Source: an uncultured Paludibacter sp. (GTDB lineage Bacteria; Bacteroidota; Bacteroidia; Bacteroidales; Paludibacteraceae). Taken from it: a DNA stretch of 64,000 nt. The position numbers and the translations under genes are program-made. Shown here piece by piece: positions 8,415-18,294 of the stretch. The stretch's first letter is position 1; each line of letters begins with the position of its first letter. A model generated the notes under the pieces. It had not been told where the DNA came from and searched no databases. It was given only the letters and a program-made list of their open reading frames with translations. The DNA lies in contig CALCBD010000058.1 of assembly GCA_937897985.1 (NCBI GenBank), positions 66,546-130,545 of the forward strand, given 5' to 3'.

Positions 8415-8896
8415 TTAATAAATTGAAATCTTCATCGGAAGAAAAAAATAAATGTGACACACTGAAGGCTGTTAACAGAATCAGAAAAACCATAAGTTGT
8501 TCCCTGCATAAAAACCAAAGCCGGATGTCATCAGTTTTAACGTACGAAATCTGTTTTTTGATATATATGTTGATAAAAAACTGACTTACACAATCGCATA
8601 TTGATATTTTGTGCAAATTTAGCAGTTTTTTTTAATGTTGGATTCATCTGTCATTATAAAAACAGGATGGGATTTGGAATCAGAAGGAACTAAAACCGGA
8701 AAACAGAATAATGAAACACATGAATTTTGGCGGTTTTAAACATTTTTAAAATTGTTATTGTTTTAAAACAAAGATTGTTTCGATTACGAATGAGTAAAAA
8801 TTGCAATTTATTACAAAATGTTTTCAACCAAATCATCGAAATTAATCAAAAATCAATATCTTTGCAGTAGGAATATATTTTCAAAAAAAATATTTA
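8415..8896. other. Divergent intergenic region between barrel gene and EPS unit
   Basis: About 480 AT-rich bases. It contains a minus-strand -7 box (8614-8621), the plus-strand EPS -7 box (8857-8864) and a 14-bp perfect palindrome TTGTTTTAAAACAA at 8758-8771 that could be an operator. The 72-codon minus-strand reading frame inside it has low-quality composition and no recognisable motif, so it is not called as a gene. Confidence 0.5.
8857..8864 (+). promoter_or_regulatory. -7 box of the exopolysaccharide unit
   Basis: TATCTTTG followed by C, the most common form of the Bacteroidota -7 element. It lies 33 bases before the ATG at 8897. No good -33 TTG was seen at the right distance. Confidence 0.45.
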
Positions 8897-9709
8897 ATGT
8901 TGAACCGTGCTCATCAATACTTCATTTATTTAACCATCTGCTGGTTGCTCTCTTCGTGCATTACTTCCGAAAAAGTAAACTATATGCAACCACACGGATT
9001 CAACATTCCGGCCTACAAAGACAGTATTGTTTTCGAGGATTACAGGTTGCGTGTGGGTGATCGCCTGTTTGTCAAAGTTTATTCGACCGACGAGAAAACG
9101 AATATACTTTTCAATGGTGTGACGAACAATTCGCAATCGATGATGTTAAATTCAAATTCGGGGCCCGGTACGGATTTGTACACTTATCAGATTGAACAAA
9201 ACGGAAGCATCACTTTCCCGATGATAGGTGATGTAAATGTAGCAGGAAAAACACTGAGAGAAGCCACCGCGGTACTCGAAAAAGCACTGCAACCCATTTT
9301 TAAATACAGCTCTGTGGAGATGCACATCACCAACAGGTATTTCAGTGTGATAGGAAGTGAAAAATCGGTATTTATTTCAATGCCCCAGGAAAAAATCAAT
9401 ATCTTCAAAGCCCTGGCAATGGCCGGCGATATCGGAATTTATGGCGACAGAAAACGGGTGAGAGTACTCAGGGAAACTGAAAACGGAACAAAAATAAACG
9501 TTTTTGACATACGAAGCGCCGATATTATCCATTCACAATATTTTTATATCGAACCGAATGATGTCATCTACATTCAAACTATGAATGAGAAATTTTTCAG
9601 CATCACAAATTTCCCGTCGTTTGTATCTACTTTTATTTCAACAATATCGTTCGGAGTTTTGATTTATGACCTTGCCAGCGGTTCGGGTTCAACATCGAAA
9701 ACTCCCTGA
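8897..9709 (+). CDS. Wza-like polysaccharide export lipoprotein (first copy)
   Basis: A 270-residue outer-membrane polysaccharide export protein. The signal peptide ends in a lipobox (WLLSSCITSEK, Cys21). The Poly_export domain (about residues 48-140) holds YRLRVGDRLFVKVYS and GSITFPMIGDVNVAGKTLREA, typical of Wza/KpsD/EpsA proteins. A soluble-ligand-binding beta-grasp segment (SLBB) follows, with VFISMPQEKINIFKALAMAGDI. A C-terminal hydrophobic stretch (FVSTFISTISFGVLIYDLA) could be the membrane helix. It would form the periplasmic/outer-membrane channel that works with the Wzc-like kinase two genes downstream. Confidence 0.9.
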   Translation: MLNRAHQYFIYLTICWLLSSCITSEKVNYMQPHGFNIPAYKDSIVFEDYRLRVGDRLFVKVYSTDEKTNILFNGVTNNSQSMMLNSNSGPGTDLYTYQIEQNGSITFPMIGDVNVAGKTLREATAVLEKALQPIFKYSSVEMHITNRYFSVIGSEKSVFISMPQEKINIFKALAMAGDIGIYGDRKRVRVLRETENGTKINVFDIRSADIIHSQYFYIEPNDVIYIQTMNEKFFSITNFPSFVSTFISTISFGVLIYDLASGSGSTSKTP

Positions 9710-9759
9710 AAATTTAATTTAAAACAATTGCCCGGAAAATTGACTTTTTATCGGATTTT

Positions 9760-10509
9760 ATGAGTAAAAAAATTAACATATTCACATTGATTATAGTTAC
9801 TCTGATTATGACTTCCTGTTATAATTACCGTAGTATCGGACTTTTGCAGGAACATAATTCATCACTTCCAAAATACAGCAAATCGGAATTTGAGGAGTAC
9901 AGGATACGTGTGAATGATGAAATTATTTATCGTTTGATGACTTCGGACGAAACGATTTCAAGATTAATCTCCTCCGATAATACAGGAACGTTGCAAAATT
10001 TAATTTCATACAGGGTATATCCCGATGGGACAATCGACCTTCCATTTATCAAAAACATTCATGTAGAAGGACTTACAACAAACGAAGCATCAAAAGTTAT
10101 CGAAAAGAGATTCAGGGAACTGATACCCGATGCGGCTATCAAACTGTCCATTGCCAACAAGACTTTTACGATTATAGGAGAAGCCGGGACCGGAGTTTAC
10201 AATATCCCGCGCGACAGGTTTACTATCTATCAGGCCTTATCGATGTCGGGCGAACTGGAACATTCGGCCGATTTTAAGCATGTAAGGATTTTGCGTGAGA
10301 ACAACAAAGGCACTGAAATTCTTGAATTTGACATTCGTCCGGCCAGCATAATCAATTCAAAATACTATTACATTTATCCTAACGACATCATTTATGTCAA
10401 AAGAGATTCGTCGGGTTTTTATAAAATTGAAAATACATGGAGTAGTTTTATGGGGTTAATTACCACATCTTTATCATTGTTAATGACAGTGTTATATTAT
10501 GGTAAATAA
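9760..10509 (+). CDS. Wza-like polysaccharide export lipoprotein (second copy)
   Basis: A 249-residue paralogue of the preceding gene, 50 bases downstream. The lipobox is LIMTSCYNYRS (Cys20). The Poly_export block EYRIRVNDEIIYRLMTSDE and GTIDLPFIKNIHVEGLTTNEA aligns with the first copy. The SLBB-like part has GVYNIPRDRFTIYQALSMSGEL. The C-terminus is again hydrophobic. Two adjacent export lipoproteins suggest either a hetero-oligomeric channel or a duplication with specialisation. Confidence 0.9.
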   Translation: MSKKINIFTLIIVTLIMTSCYNYRSIGLLQEHNSSLPKYSKSEFEEYRIRVNDEIIYRLMTSDETISRLISSDNTGTLQNLISYRVYPDGTIDLPFIKNIHVEGLTTNEASKVIEKRFRELIPDAAIKLSIANKTFTIIGEAGTGVYNIPRDRFTIYQALSMSGELEHSADFKHVRILRENNKGTEILEFDIRPASIINSKYYYIYPNDIIYVKRDSSGFYKIENTWSSFMGLITTSLSLLMTVLYYGK

Positions 10510-10564
10510 TCATTTTCAGATCAGAAACATTTCAAAATACATATAATTACAAAAACCATTCTAT

Positions 10565-12970
10565 ATGGAACAAAATAAAATTGACAAACCATTTACCGAT
10601 GAGGAAGATTCAAATTTCGACCTCATGGAATGGGTCCATAATTTCCTTCATTATTGGTACTTATTTGTAATTGGAATTATTATATCGTTAGGGCTCGCCT
10701 ATCTTCAAAACAGGACATGGCTGCCTACTTACGAAACATCAGGCACACTGATTATTGAGGAATACAGGACATCAAGCAGTACACAGGCTCTGATGCAGGG
10801 TTTCGGTGTGCAGGCAGGATATAAAAATGTCGACAATCAGGTCATTATGCTTGGTTCCTATGATTTGATATCAAAAGTGGTCGACAGTTTACCACAACTC
10901 GAAGTTGAATATATCTCGAAAGGCCGTTTTAAAACCAGAAATTTATACAACACTTCGCCCATTGAGATTCAGTTTGATTACATAGCCCCAATCGCTTATA
11001 ACCTTTTGTTTAAAATCAACCTGAATGCCAACGGAACTTATGAAATCACCATTGACAACAACAAACAGTTTAAGGAATTCAGGGCTACAGGCAGAATGGG
11101 CGAAAGGATAATGACCAAACTTTTCTACATTACTGTTTACAGTACAAATAGTTACTATACCAACAACGGATTATATTTCCAATTCAGGGACAAAGAATCA
11201 TTGGTAAATGATTTTTCATCACGCCTTAATTTTCAGTATGTCGTTGAAGGTTCGTCGGTACTCAAAATATCGATGGTAAGCGAAAACCCCGAAAGAGATG
11301 TGGATTTTATCAACAAACTTTGCGAAACATTCCTGGCCGAAAACCTTGAACGAAAGAATGACGCTGCAAATAAAACCATCAAGTTTATTGACACTCAGCT
11401 CGAAAATATCCAAAAATCGTTGAGTGTTTCGCAGGATGAACTTACAAGCTTTAAACAACGCAATCAAATGGTTGATGTTTCGAGCCGGACAGGTGAGTTA
11501 TTAACAAAAGCAACCGAGTTTGATGCCGGTTTGTCATCGCTGAAACTAAAAGAAACCTACCTCGATTACCTGACCAATTACCTCAAGACCAATCTTGCTG
11601 AAGGTTCAATTGTAGCTCCTACCAGCCTCGGCCTGAACGAGCCAATGCTAATGTCGTTAGTTCAGCAAATCAACGATTTGAATTTAAAGAGAAGCGAGCT
11701 GAGCGAAAAAAACTTTTATTATGCAAAATACACCCGTGATATAGAGAACATTAAAGCAGCCATACATGAAGTTACCAAAACCATGCGCGCAAGTCTGGAA
11801 ATTGAAAAGACCGACTACTACAGCCGAAATGCAAAGGTTCAGAATGAAATAAATCAGCTGCCCAAAAAGGAAATCGAAATGGTTTCGATCGAAAGAAAGT
11901 ATAAAATGGATGATAATTATTATACTTTCTTCCTGCAAAAAAGAGCTGAAGCCGAAATCCTGAAATCGTCCAATACGCCCGACAATAATATACTTGACAG
12001 GGCACGTATCATGTCGATGACCAATGGCGGGAAAAAATCAAAAACCACTTTAATGTTTTTACTCTTTGGTTTGTTGATTCCGGCAGCCATTGTTATTCTG
12101 AAAGAATTGTTGAACAACACGATCAGAACCAACAAAGATGTCGAAAAAAATTCCACATTCCAGACCATAGGAATGATCCGGCATACGCAAACTTTCGATC
12201 CTTTGCTTGTATCAAAAAATCCACGTTCGGCATTTACAGAAATGTTCAGGGTTATCCGGACACGTATAGAATTTATTGTACAGCGCAAGAAAAATATCCT
12301 GATCATGATTACATCAGGTGAATCGGGCGACGGAAAAACCTATTTCGGAATCAATCTGGCCGGTATTTATGCCATGTCGAGCAACAGAACTATTCTGGTT
12401 GATATGGACATCCGAAAACCAAGTGTGAATAACAGATTCAATATAACCCAGACAGAAGGAGTTACAAATTATCTGATCGGGCAGACAAGCCTCGATGATG
12501 TCATCCTTCATTTACCGGGCATTGATTATGATATTTTACCTGCAGGTACGGTTCCTCCCAATGCGGGCGAACTTATCAGATCAGATAAGATGATTGATAT
12601 GTTTGCTGAACTCAGAAACAGGTATGATTTTATCATTGTCGATACAAGTCCGATTGGTGTTGTGGCTGATGCTTATTCTATTGCACAGATATCTGATGTC
12701 AATCTGTTTATCGTAAGAAGTCAGAAAACCAACAAATCGTTCTTTAAAAAACTCAGTGCACAACTGAAAGCGGATAATATTAAAAATGTATTTACGATTA
12801 TGAATGATGTTTCGACCGAAGAAAACAATTATTCAAAATATTATTCCAGAAAATATACCTATGGTTACGGATATAGTTACGGATATACTTCAGGTTCGAA
12901 GAAGAAGAAAAAGAAAGGTGAATCGTCGGACAAGTATTTCCAGTACTATCAGGATGATTTAGAATTATAA
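10565..12970 (+). CDS. wzc: Wzc-like polysaccharide co-polymerase and bacterial tyrosine kinase
   Basis: An 801-residue inner-membrane protein controlling chain length and export of surface polysaccharide. It has an N-terminal transmembrane helix (WYLFVIGIIISLGLAYL) and a Wzz domain. A long periplasmic coiled coil and GNVR-like region (about 265-460, ending in the EMVSIERKYKMDDNYY block) follows. A second membrane helix (TTLMFLLFGLLIPAAIVIL) precedes the cytoplasmic BY-kinase domain. The kinase has Walker A SGESGDGKT, Walker A' ILVDMDIRKPS and Walker B FIIVDTSPIG. The C-terminus is a tyrosine cluster (YSKYYSRKYTYGYGYSYGY) for autophosphorylation, followed by a lysine run. All modules are present. 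Confidence 0.95.
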   Translation: MEQNKIDKPFTDEEDSNFDLMEWVHNFLHYWYLFVIGIIISLGLAYLQNRTWLPTYETSGTLIIEEYRTSSSTQALMQGFGVQAGYKNVDNQVIMLGSYDLISKVVDSLPQLEVEYISKGRFKTRNLYNTSPIEIQFDYIAPIAYNLLFKINLNANGTYEITIDNNKQFKEFRATGRMGERIMTKLFYITVYSTNSYYTNNGLYFQFRDKESLVNDFSSRLNFQYVVEGSSVLKISMVSENPERDVDFINKLCETFLAENLERKNDAANKTIKFIDTQLENIQKSLSVSQDELTSFKQRNQMVDVSSRTGELLTKATEFDAGLSSLKLKETYLDYLTNYLKTNLAEGSIVAPTSLGLNEPMLMSLVQQINDLNLKRSELSEKNFYYAKYTRDIENIKAAIHEVTKTMRASLEIEKTDYYSRNAKVQNEINQLPKKEIEMVSIERKYKMDDNYYTFFLQKRAEAEILKSSNTPDNNILDRARIMSMTNGGKKSKTTLMFLLFGLLIPAAIVILKELLNNTIRTNKDVEKNSTFQTIGMIRHTQTFDPLLVSKNPRSAFTEMFRVIRTRIEFIVQRKKNILIMITSGESGDGKTYFGINLAGIYAMSSNRTILVDMDIRKPSVNNRFNITQTEGVTNYLIGQTSLDDVILHLPGIDYDILPAGTVPPNAGELIRSDKMIDMFAELRNRYDFIIVDTSPIGVVADAYSIAQISDVNLFIVRSQKTNKSFFKKLSAQLKADNIKNVFTIMNDVSTEENNYSKYYSRKYTYGYGYSYGYTSGSKKKKKKGESSDKYFQYYQDDLEL

Positions 12971-12986
12971 CGAATTAAATGAAAAA

Positions 12987-14135
12987 ATGAAAAAAGTTGC
13001 TTTGATTACCGGCATAACCGGTCAGGATGGTGCGTATTTAGCCGAATTATTGTTAAAAAAAGGATATATAGTTCACGGACTTAAACGCCGTTCTTCTCTT
13101 TTCAATACCGAAAGAATAGATCACCTTTATCAGGATCCACACGTTGATGACCGTAATTTGATATTGCATTACGGCGATATGACCGATTCGATGAATCTGA
13201 CAAGAATAATACAGGAAACCCAACCCGATGAAATATATAACTTAGCGGCTATGAGCCATGTAAAAGTGAGTTTCGACACACCTGAATACACTGCAAATGC
13301 CGACGGTATTGGAACCTTAAGAATACTGGAAGCAGTCCGTCTGCTCGGACTTGTAGATAAAACCCGCATTTATCAGGCTTCTACTTCCGAACTATACGGT
13401 TTGGTACAGGAAGTACCACAAAAAGAAACCACTCCTTTTTATCCCCGTTCACCTTATGCCGTGGCTAAAATGTATGCCTACTGGATCACAGTCAATTACC
13501 GCGAAGCTTATCATATGCATGCGAGTAACGGTATCCTGTTCAACCATGAATCGCCGCTGAGAGGCGAAACCTTTGTTACCCGTAAAATCACCCGTGCAGC
13601 AGCACGTATCGCCATGGGGATGCAGGAAAAAATGTTCCTCGGAAATCTGTCTTCACAACGCGACTGGGGACATGCAAAGGATTATGTAAGAGCAATGTAC
13701 CTTATTCTGCAACAGGATCAGCCCGACGATTACGTAATTGCTACCGGAATTACAACACGTGTGAGAGAATTCGTCAGACTGGCTTTTGCCGAAATTGGAA
13801 TTGAAATCAGTTTCAAAGGCGAAGGTGTGGATGAAAAAGGCTATATCACTGCTGTTGACGATAATGTCTTCAACGAAAGAGTTGGAAGTGAATTTAACGC
13901 AAATATCAAATTGGTAAAAACTCCGGTGGTCGAAGTCGATGCTGCTTATTTCAGGCCCACAGAGGTTGAATTACTGATTGGTGATGCCACCAAATCGCGA
14001 ACGAAACTCAACTGGACTCCGGAATATAATCTGAAATCACTGATTGAAGATATGATGCGTTCGGACATTAAGGTAATGAAAAAGGAAACTTACCTCAAAG
14101 ATGGTGGATTCAGAATTCTGAATTATTTCGAGTAA
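12987..14135 (+). CDS. gmd: GDP-mannose 4,6-dehydratase
   Basis: A 382-residue short-chain dehydrogenase-type enzyme that converts GDP-D-mannose to GDP-4-keto-6-deoxy-D-mannose. The NADP-binding motif is TGITGQDGAYLAELL at residues 8-22. The catalytic Tyr-Lys pair is in YAVAKMYAYW. The signature ILFNHESPLRGETFVTRKI is present. It begins 16 bases after wzc and precedes fcl, so the pair makes GDP-L-fucose for the polysaccharide. Confidence 0.96.
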   Translation: MKKVALITGITGQDGAYLAELLLKKGYIVHGLKRRSSLFNTERIDHLYQDPHVDDRNLILHYGDMTDSMNLTRIIQETQPDEIYNLAAMSHVKVSFDTPEYTANADGIGTLRILEAVRLLGLVDKTRIYQASTSELYGLVQEVPQKETTPFYPRSPYAVAKMYAYWITVNYREAYHMHASNGILFNHESPLRGETFVTRKITRAAARIAMGMQEKMFLGNLSSQRDWGHAKDYVRAMYLILQQDQPDDYVIATGITTRVREFVRLAFAEIGIEISFKGEGVDEKGYITAVDDNVFNERVGSEFNANIKLVKTPVVEVDAAYFRPTEVELLIGDATKSRTKLNWTPEYNLKSLIEDMMRSDIKVMKKETYLKDGGFRILNYFE

Positions 14136-14179
14136 ATCGTGTTTCATAATCAAATCATTATGAATCAAATCATTGAATA

Positions 14180-15238
14180 ATGGAAAAAAATGCAAGAATA
14201 TATATTGCCGGTCATAATGGAATGGTTGGATCGGCAATAAAAAGAAATCTTGAATCGAAAGGTTTCCACAATATTGTTCATCGTTCGCTCGAAGAGCTGA
14301 ACCTGCTCAACGAAAAACAGGTAGCAGGATTTTTTGAGGCTGAAAAACCCGAATACGTGGTGCTTGCTGCAGCCAAAGTCGGAGGAATTGTTGCCAATAA
14401 CACCTACAGAGCACAGTTTATCTACGAAAATCTGATGATACAGAACCATGTCATTCACCAGAGTTATTTACATGGCGTTAAAAAACTATTGTTTTTAGGT
14501 TCATCCTGTATTTATCCGCGTTTAGCAGAGCAGCCCATAAAGGAAGAAGCGCTGTTGACCGGCATACTCGAACCAACCAACGAACCATACGCCATCGCAA
14601 AAATTGCCGGCATTAAAATGTGTGAAGCATATCATGCCCAGTATGGTTGTAATTTTATTTCGATAATGCCCACCAATCTTTACGGAAGAAATGATAATTA
14701 TGATCTTGAAAAGTCACATGTACTGCCTGCTCTGATAAGAAAAATGGTATTGGGCAAATATCTGATGGAAAATGACTGGACGGCAATCAGAAATGATCTC
14801 AATAAATTACCCGTCGAAGGTGTAAACGGATCATACGAAAAAGAGACCATCATTAAAGTACTCGAAAAATACGGAATAAGCAATTCCGGTACGGGCGTTT
14901 CCATCACTCTGTGGGGAACCGGTTCACCTCTGCGTGAGTTTTTACATGTAGATGATATGGCAGATGCAAGCGTATTCTTATTGCTGAATTACGATGCACC
15001 GGACAGTATTCCCTCACATGTTAATGCAGGGTTTGGCGAGGACCTCACTATTCGCGGTTTATCCGAAATCGTTAAGGTAACGGTTGGTTATAAGGGAAAT
15101 GTGATTTGGGACAGCACGAAACCTGACGGAACACCAAGAAAATTAATGGATTCATCGAAGCTACATGGTATGGGTTGGAAACCTCAGATAACACTCGAAG
15201 ACGGGATAAAAAGAGTTGTTGCCAACTACCTGAGTTAA
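14180..15238 (+). CDS. fcl: GDP-L-fucose synthase
   Basis: A 352-residue epimerase/reductase that turns the product of Gmd into GDP-L-fucose. The nucleotide-binding motif is AGHNGMVGSAI at residues 11-21, the active-site loop is FLGSSCIYPR, and the catalytic pair is in EPYAIAKIAG. It is longer than the usual 310-320 residues because of an insertion of about 35 residues (near 185-230, with ENDWTAIRNDLNKLPVEG), seen in many Bacteroidota homologues. It is the last gene before the terminator at 15318. Confidence 0.95.
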   Translation: MEKNARIYIAGHNGMVGSAIKRNLESKGFHNIVHRSLEELNLLNEKQVAGFFEAEKPEYVVLAAAKVGGIVANNTYRAQFIYENLMIQNHVIHQSYLHGVKKLLFLGSSCIYPRLAEQPIKEEALLTGILEPTNEPYAIAKIAGIKMCEAYHAQYGCNFISIMPTNLYGRNDNYDLEKSHVLPALIRKMVLGKYLMENDWTAIRNDLNKLPVEGVNGSYEKETIIKVLEKYGISNSGTGVSITLWGTGSPLREFLHVDDMADASVFLLLNYDAPDSIPSHVNAGFGEDLTIRGLSEIVKVTVGYKGNVIWDSTKPDGTPRKLMDSSKLHGMGWKPQITLEDGIKRVVANYLS

Positions 15239-15317
15239 ACCTGTTGATACCGGGAAAAGAACAATCTCCGTTTTAAATAATTGCGGAGCTGATATATTTA
15301 GCTCAATTTGCAAATTA

Positions 15318-15355
15318 CCTTCAGTACAGGTCCAGGCTTTACTGAAGGTTTTTTT
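15318..15355 (+). terminator. Intrinsic terminator of the EPS unit
   Basis: A perfect 9-bp stem (CCTTCAGTA at 15318-15326, TACTGAAGG at 15340-15348), a 13-base loop and seven T. It lies 80 bases after the fcl stop. Confidence 0.85.
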
Positions 15356-15422
15356 GTACCGGTAATTTGATTAATACCTGATAATCGTTGAGCGTTTTGT
15401 ATTTTATAACATATTGATTTTC

Positions 15423-15450
15423 TTTGTCATATTATAATTTTGTATCTTTG
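15423..15450 (+). promoter_or_regulatory. Promoter of the porin gene
   Basis: TTTG at 15423-15426, 16 bases, then TATCTTTG at 15443-15450. The spacer is slightly short but the -7 element is canonical. The start codon is about 70 bases downstream. Confidence 0.45.
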
Positions 15451-15522
15451 CATCCTGTTAAACAAACAAAAAGTTCACTCATTCTGTAATCTATTGACTT
15501 GTCATTTAATCATTTAAAACTT

Positions 15523-17409
15523 GTGAAGAACTTATTTCTCCTGATATTTTCATTGTTTTTTATCAATGTATTCATCCGGTCCGAGGTGCCTGATAATTAC
15601 CGTTATGTAAAAACCTGGAAGTTAAAAGACCGTTTTGCCACGGTCGACTCTATTCCGGTCGATACAGCGCATCTCAATTTTCAGGACAAAAATGCGGTTG
15701 ACAGGTTTAGTATTGCCAATTCATACAATGGTAATTTAGGTTCACCTATTCAATCGAAAATCTATTTCGACCGGCCTGAAAACAATGATTTTCTGTTTTT
15801 TAATGCTTATTATCCCTATATTTATCAGATCGAAACTGCCACGTTTTACAATACCAAAACTCCTTTCAGCTCATTAAACTATCTTTCAGGCGGAACATTG
15901 TATCGAAAAGAAGATCAAATCGGGTTTTTATTTACTGCCAATGCCAACAAAAAGCTCAATTTCGGAACCACTCTCGATTATATTTATGCCCGTGGTGAAT
16001 ATAAACAACAGGCGGTTAAAAGATTCACCGGAAGCTTATTCGGAACATACTCGGGCGAACGTTATTCAGCTACAGGATTACTTTCGACCAACAATCTGAC
16101 CAATCAGGAAAACGGTGGAATTACCGGGTCACTTTATCTTACAAATCCACCTGCGCTTTCCGAAGCCAAGGATTTTCCGGTAAAAATAGGAGCCGAAGCT
16201 CAATCGACCTATAAACATTCACAGTTCTTTTTCAATCAGCAATACAGTCTGGGATTTCAGCGCGAAATAAAAGCTAAAAATGATTCGGTAAAAACAGAAT
16301 TCGTGCCTGTAACCCGGTTTGCACATACCATCAGAATTGATGACATGCGCAAAAGATATTATGAAAAAACGGTTGAAAAAGATTTTTACAAAAACACATA
16401 TTTACCTCTTAAACAAACCAATGACACTGCTGCACTTCAAAAAATGACCAATAACCTTTCGGTGAGTCTGGCCGAGGAGTTCAACAAACTAATGCGGTTT
16501 GGGCTGACAGCTTATGTCGAAAATGAAGTGGAACGATTTACATTTACCGAAGATACATTATTGTACAACAGCGTGAAATCTAATACGAGAGCCGGTGCAA
16601 TTTTATCGAAGGAAAAGGGGCAGAAATTTACTTATCGTTTTTCAGGTGAACTGGATTTTGTAGGTTATAAGGCAGGTGATTTTAATCTCGAAGCACGACT
16701 AAACGGATTTTTCAGAATCCTGAAAGATACAATTTCGCTGCAGGCGAGCGGATTTATCAGAAACACCGAACCTTCGTGGTTTTTACAAAAATACCAATCC
16801 AATCATTTCAGATGGGACAACAATTTCTCAAAAACATTCAGAACACATGCGGGGGGAAAACTTGCGATACCGACACGTTCATTTTCGTTAGCGGTTGACA
16901 TTGAAAACATTACCAATCAGATATACTTTGATACACTTGCACTGCCGGTACAACACGACGGAAATATACAAATTCTGTCGGCTCAGCTGAAACAGGATTT
17001 TCATGTCGGCAGTTTTACTCTTGAAAACAATGTGGTTTATCAGCTCAGTTCCAATCAGGAGGTGATTCCGTTACCTATGCTGACATTGTTCCACAACCTG
17101 TATTATCACGGCAAGTGGTTCAAAGTACTCAGTGTACAACTGGGAACCAACGTAAGGTATCACACAGCTTATTACGCTCCGGCATATATGCCTGCCACCG
17201 GACAATTTTATTCACAAAAGGAAATGACCATCGGCAATTATCCGGTGATGAATGCTTATGCCAATTTTCATTTGAAAAGAACACGTTTTTTCATTGAATA
17301 TTATCATGTGAACCAAATGTTTATGAAGGGTGTTTATTATTCAATGCCTTATTATCCTGTAGATCCGGCGATAGTAAAACTGGGGCTCACATGGAATTTC
17401 TATGATTGA
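15523..17409 (+). CDS. Putative outer-membrane porin (PF14121-like)
   Basis: About 628 residues from a GTG start at 15523, which gives a compact signal peptide (MKNLFLLIFSLFFINVF). An in-frame TTG at 15499 would add eight residues. The mature part opens with DNYRYVKTWKLKDRF and ATVDSIPVDTAHLNFQ, then many amphipathic strands ending in LGLTWNFYD, as in large beta-barrels. The length and layout fit the Bacteroidota putative porin family. It lies alone behind its own promoter, with the solute-binding protein 25 bases downstream. Substrate unknown. Confidence 0.8.
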   Translation: MKNLFLLIFSLFFINVFIRSEVPDNYRYVKTWKLKDRFATVDSIPVDTAHLNFQDKNAVDRFSIANSYNGNLGSPIQSKIYFDRPENNDFLFFNAYYPYIYQIETATFYNTKTPFSSLNYLSGGTLYRKEDQIGFLFTANANKKLNFGTTLDYIYARGEYKQQAVKRFTGSLFGTYSGERYSATGLLSTNNLTNQENGGITGSLYLTNPPALSEAKDFPVKIGAEAQSTYKHSQFFFNQQYSLGFQREIKAKNDSVKTEFVPVTRFAHTIRIDDMRKRYYEKTVEKDFYKNTYLPLKQTNDTAALQKMTNNLSVSLAEEFNKLMRFGLTAYVENEVERFTFTEDTLLYNSVKSNTRAGAILSKEKGQKFTYRFSGELDFVGYKAGDFNLEARLNGFFRILKDTISLQASGFIRNTEPSWFLQKYQSNHFRWDNNFSKTFRTHAGGKLAIPTRSFSLAVDIENITNQIYFDTLALPVQHDGNIQILSAQLKQDFHVGSFTLENNVVYQLSSNQEVIPLPMLTLFHNLYYHGKWFKVLSVQLGTNVRYHTAYYAPAYMPATGQFYSQKEMTIGNYPVMNAYANFHLKRTRFFIEYYHVNQMFMKGVYYSMPYYPVDPAIVKLGLTWNFYD

Positions 17410-17434
17410 TGTGTTAAGTGTAAATTGATTTAGC

Positions 17435-18241
17435 ATGATAAACAAAAGTAAAATTTCTGCAATACTGTCGGCCATCGTTTTAGTTGCGCTGGTAGTTATC
17501 GTTTTGAAAAATTTTTACTTTAAAAAAACTGACCTTCCATACATACTCGAAAGCGGACGACTTACAGTGGTCACCGACAGTGGAAGTACCGGTTTTGCAT
17601 TTAAAAACGACAGTATTTACGGTTTTCAGTACGAAATGGTGAAGGCATTTGCCGACAGTCTTGGAGTAGAACTTCAGATTTCGCAGGTGAACGACCCGAA
17701 AAAGGCCCTGGACGGATTACTCAGCGGCGAGTTCGATATTGTAGCCAATGCGATGCCTATCACGTCAAATTTACAGCAGGGCATAGTATTTTGCGATCCG
17801 TTTTTCAGTTCGAGTCTGGTTCTGATTCAGCACATAACTGACGACTCAACTCAGAATAAAATCATTTCAAATCAGTGTGAATTAGGTAATGACACGATTT
17901 ATGTAACTCAAAATTCGGTTCATAAATTCAGGATTGAGCATTTATCCGACGAAATAGCCGAGAAAATAAATATAATCGAAATTCCGAAATTAAGTCTGGA
18001 AGCCATGGTTCGTTTGGTTTCGACAGGAAAAATTAAAAATACCGCCTGCAACGAAGAAGCAGCGAAGCGATTTAAAAAGCAATTTCCGAACATCGATATT
18101 TCATTACATTTAGGCTTTAATCAGAATTACAGTTGGGCACTAAGTGCTAAATCACCTTTATTGCTCGAAAAACTAAATGACTTCCTGGCCGAATTTACCG
18201 GAAGTACTGCCTATTGGGATTTATATCGTAAATATTATTAA
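17435..18241 (+). CDS. Membrane-anchored family 3 solute-binding protein
   Basis: A 268-residue protein with an N-terminal hydrophobic helix (ISAILSAIVLVALVVIVL) lacking a lipobox, so probably an anchored periplasmic domain. The rest resembles the SBP_bac_3 / MltF N-terminal fold: LTVVTDSGSTGFAF, YGFQYEMVKAFADSLGVELQ, GLLSGEFDIVANAMPIT and the closing YWDLYRKYY. No transglycosylase domain follows and no ABC permease is encoded nearby. It may sense a ligand or modulate an enzyme rather than feed a transporter. It is probably co-transcribed with the upstream porin gene. Confidence 0.8.
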   Translation: MINKSKISAILSAIVLVALVVIVLKNFYFKKTDLPYILESGRLTVVTDSGSTGFAFKNDSIYGFQYEMVKAFADSLGVELQISQVNDPKKALDGLLSGEFDIVANAMPITSNLQQGIVFCDPFFSSSLVLIQHITDDSTQNKIISNQCELGNDTIYVTQNSVHKFRIEHLSDEIAEKINIIEIPKLSLEAMVRLVSTGKIKNTACNEEAAKRFKKQFPNIDISLHLGFNQNYSWALSAKSPLLLEKLNDFLAEFTGSTAYWDLYRKYY

Positions 18242-18294
18242 TTTCGGGATATTTCTCTCACTAATTTTTTCATTTAATTAATTATCAAATAAAT

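Noticed and set aside
8398..8616. 72-codon minus-strand reading frame before the barrel gene
   Set aside because: No motif, odd composition, overlaps the start of the barrel gene and fills a divergent promoter region.
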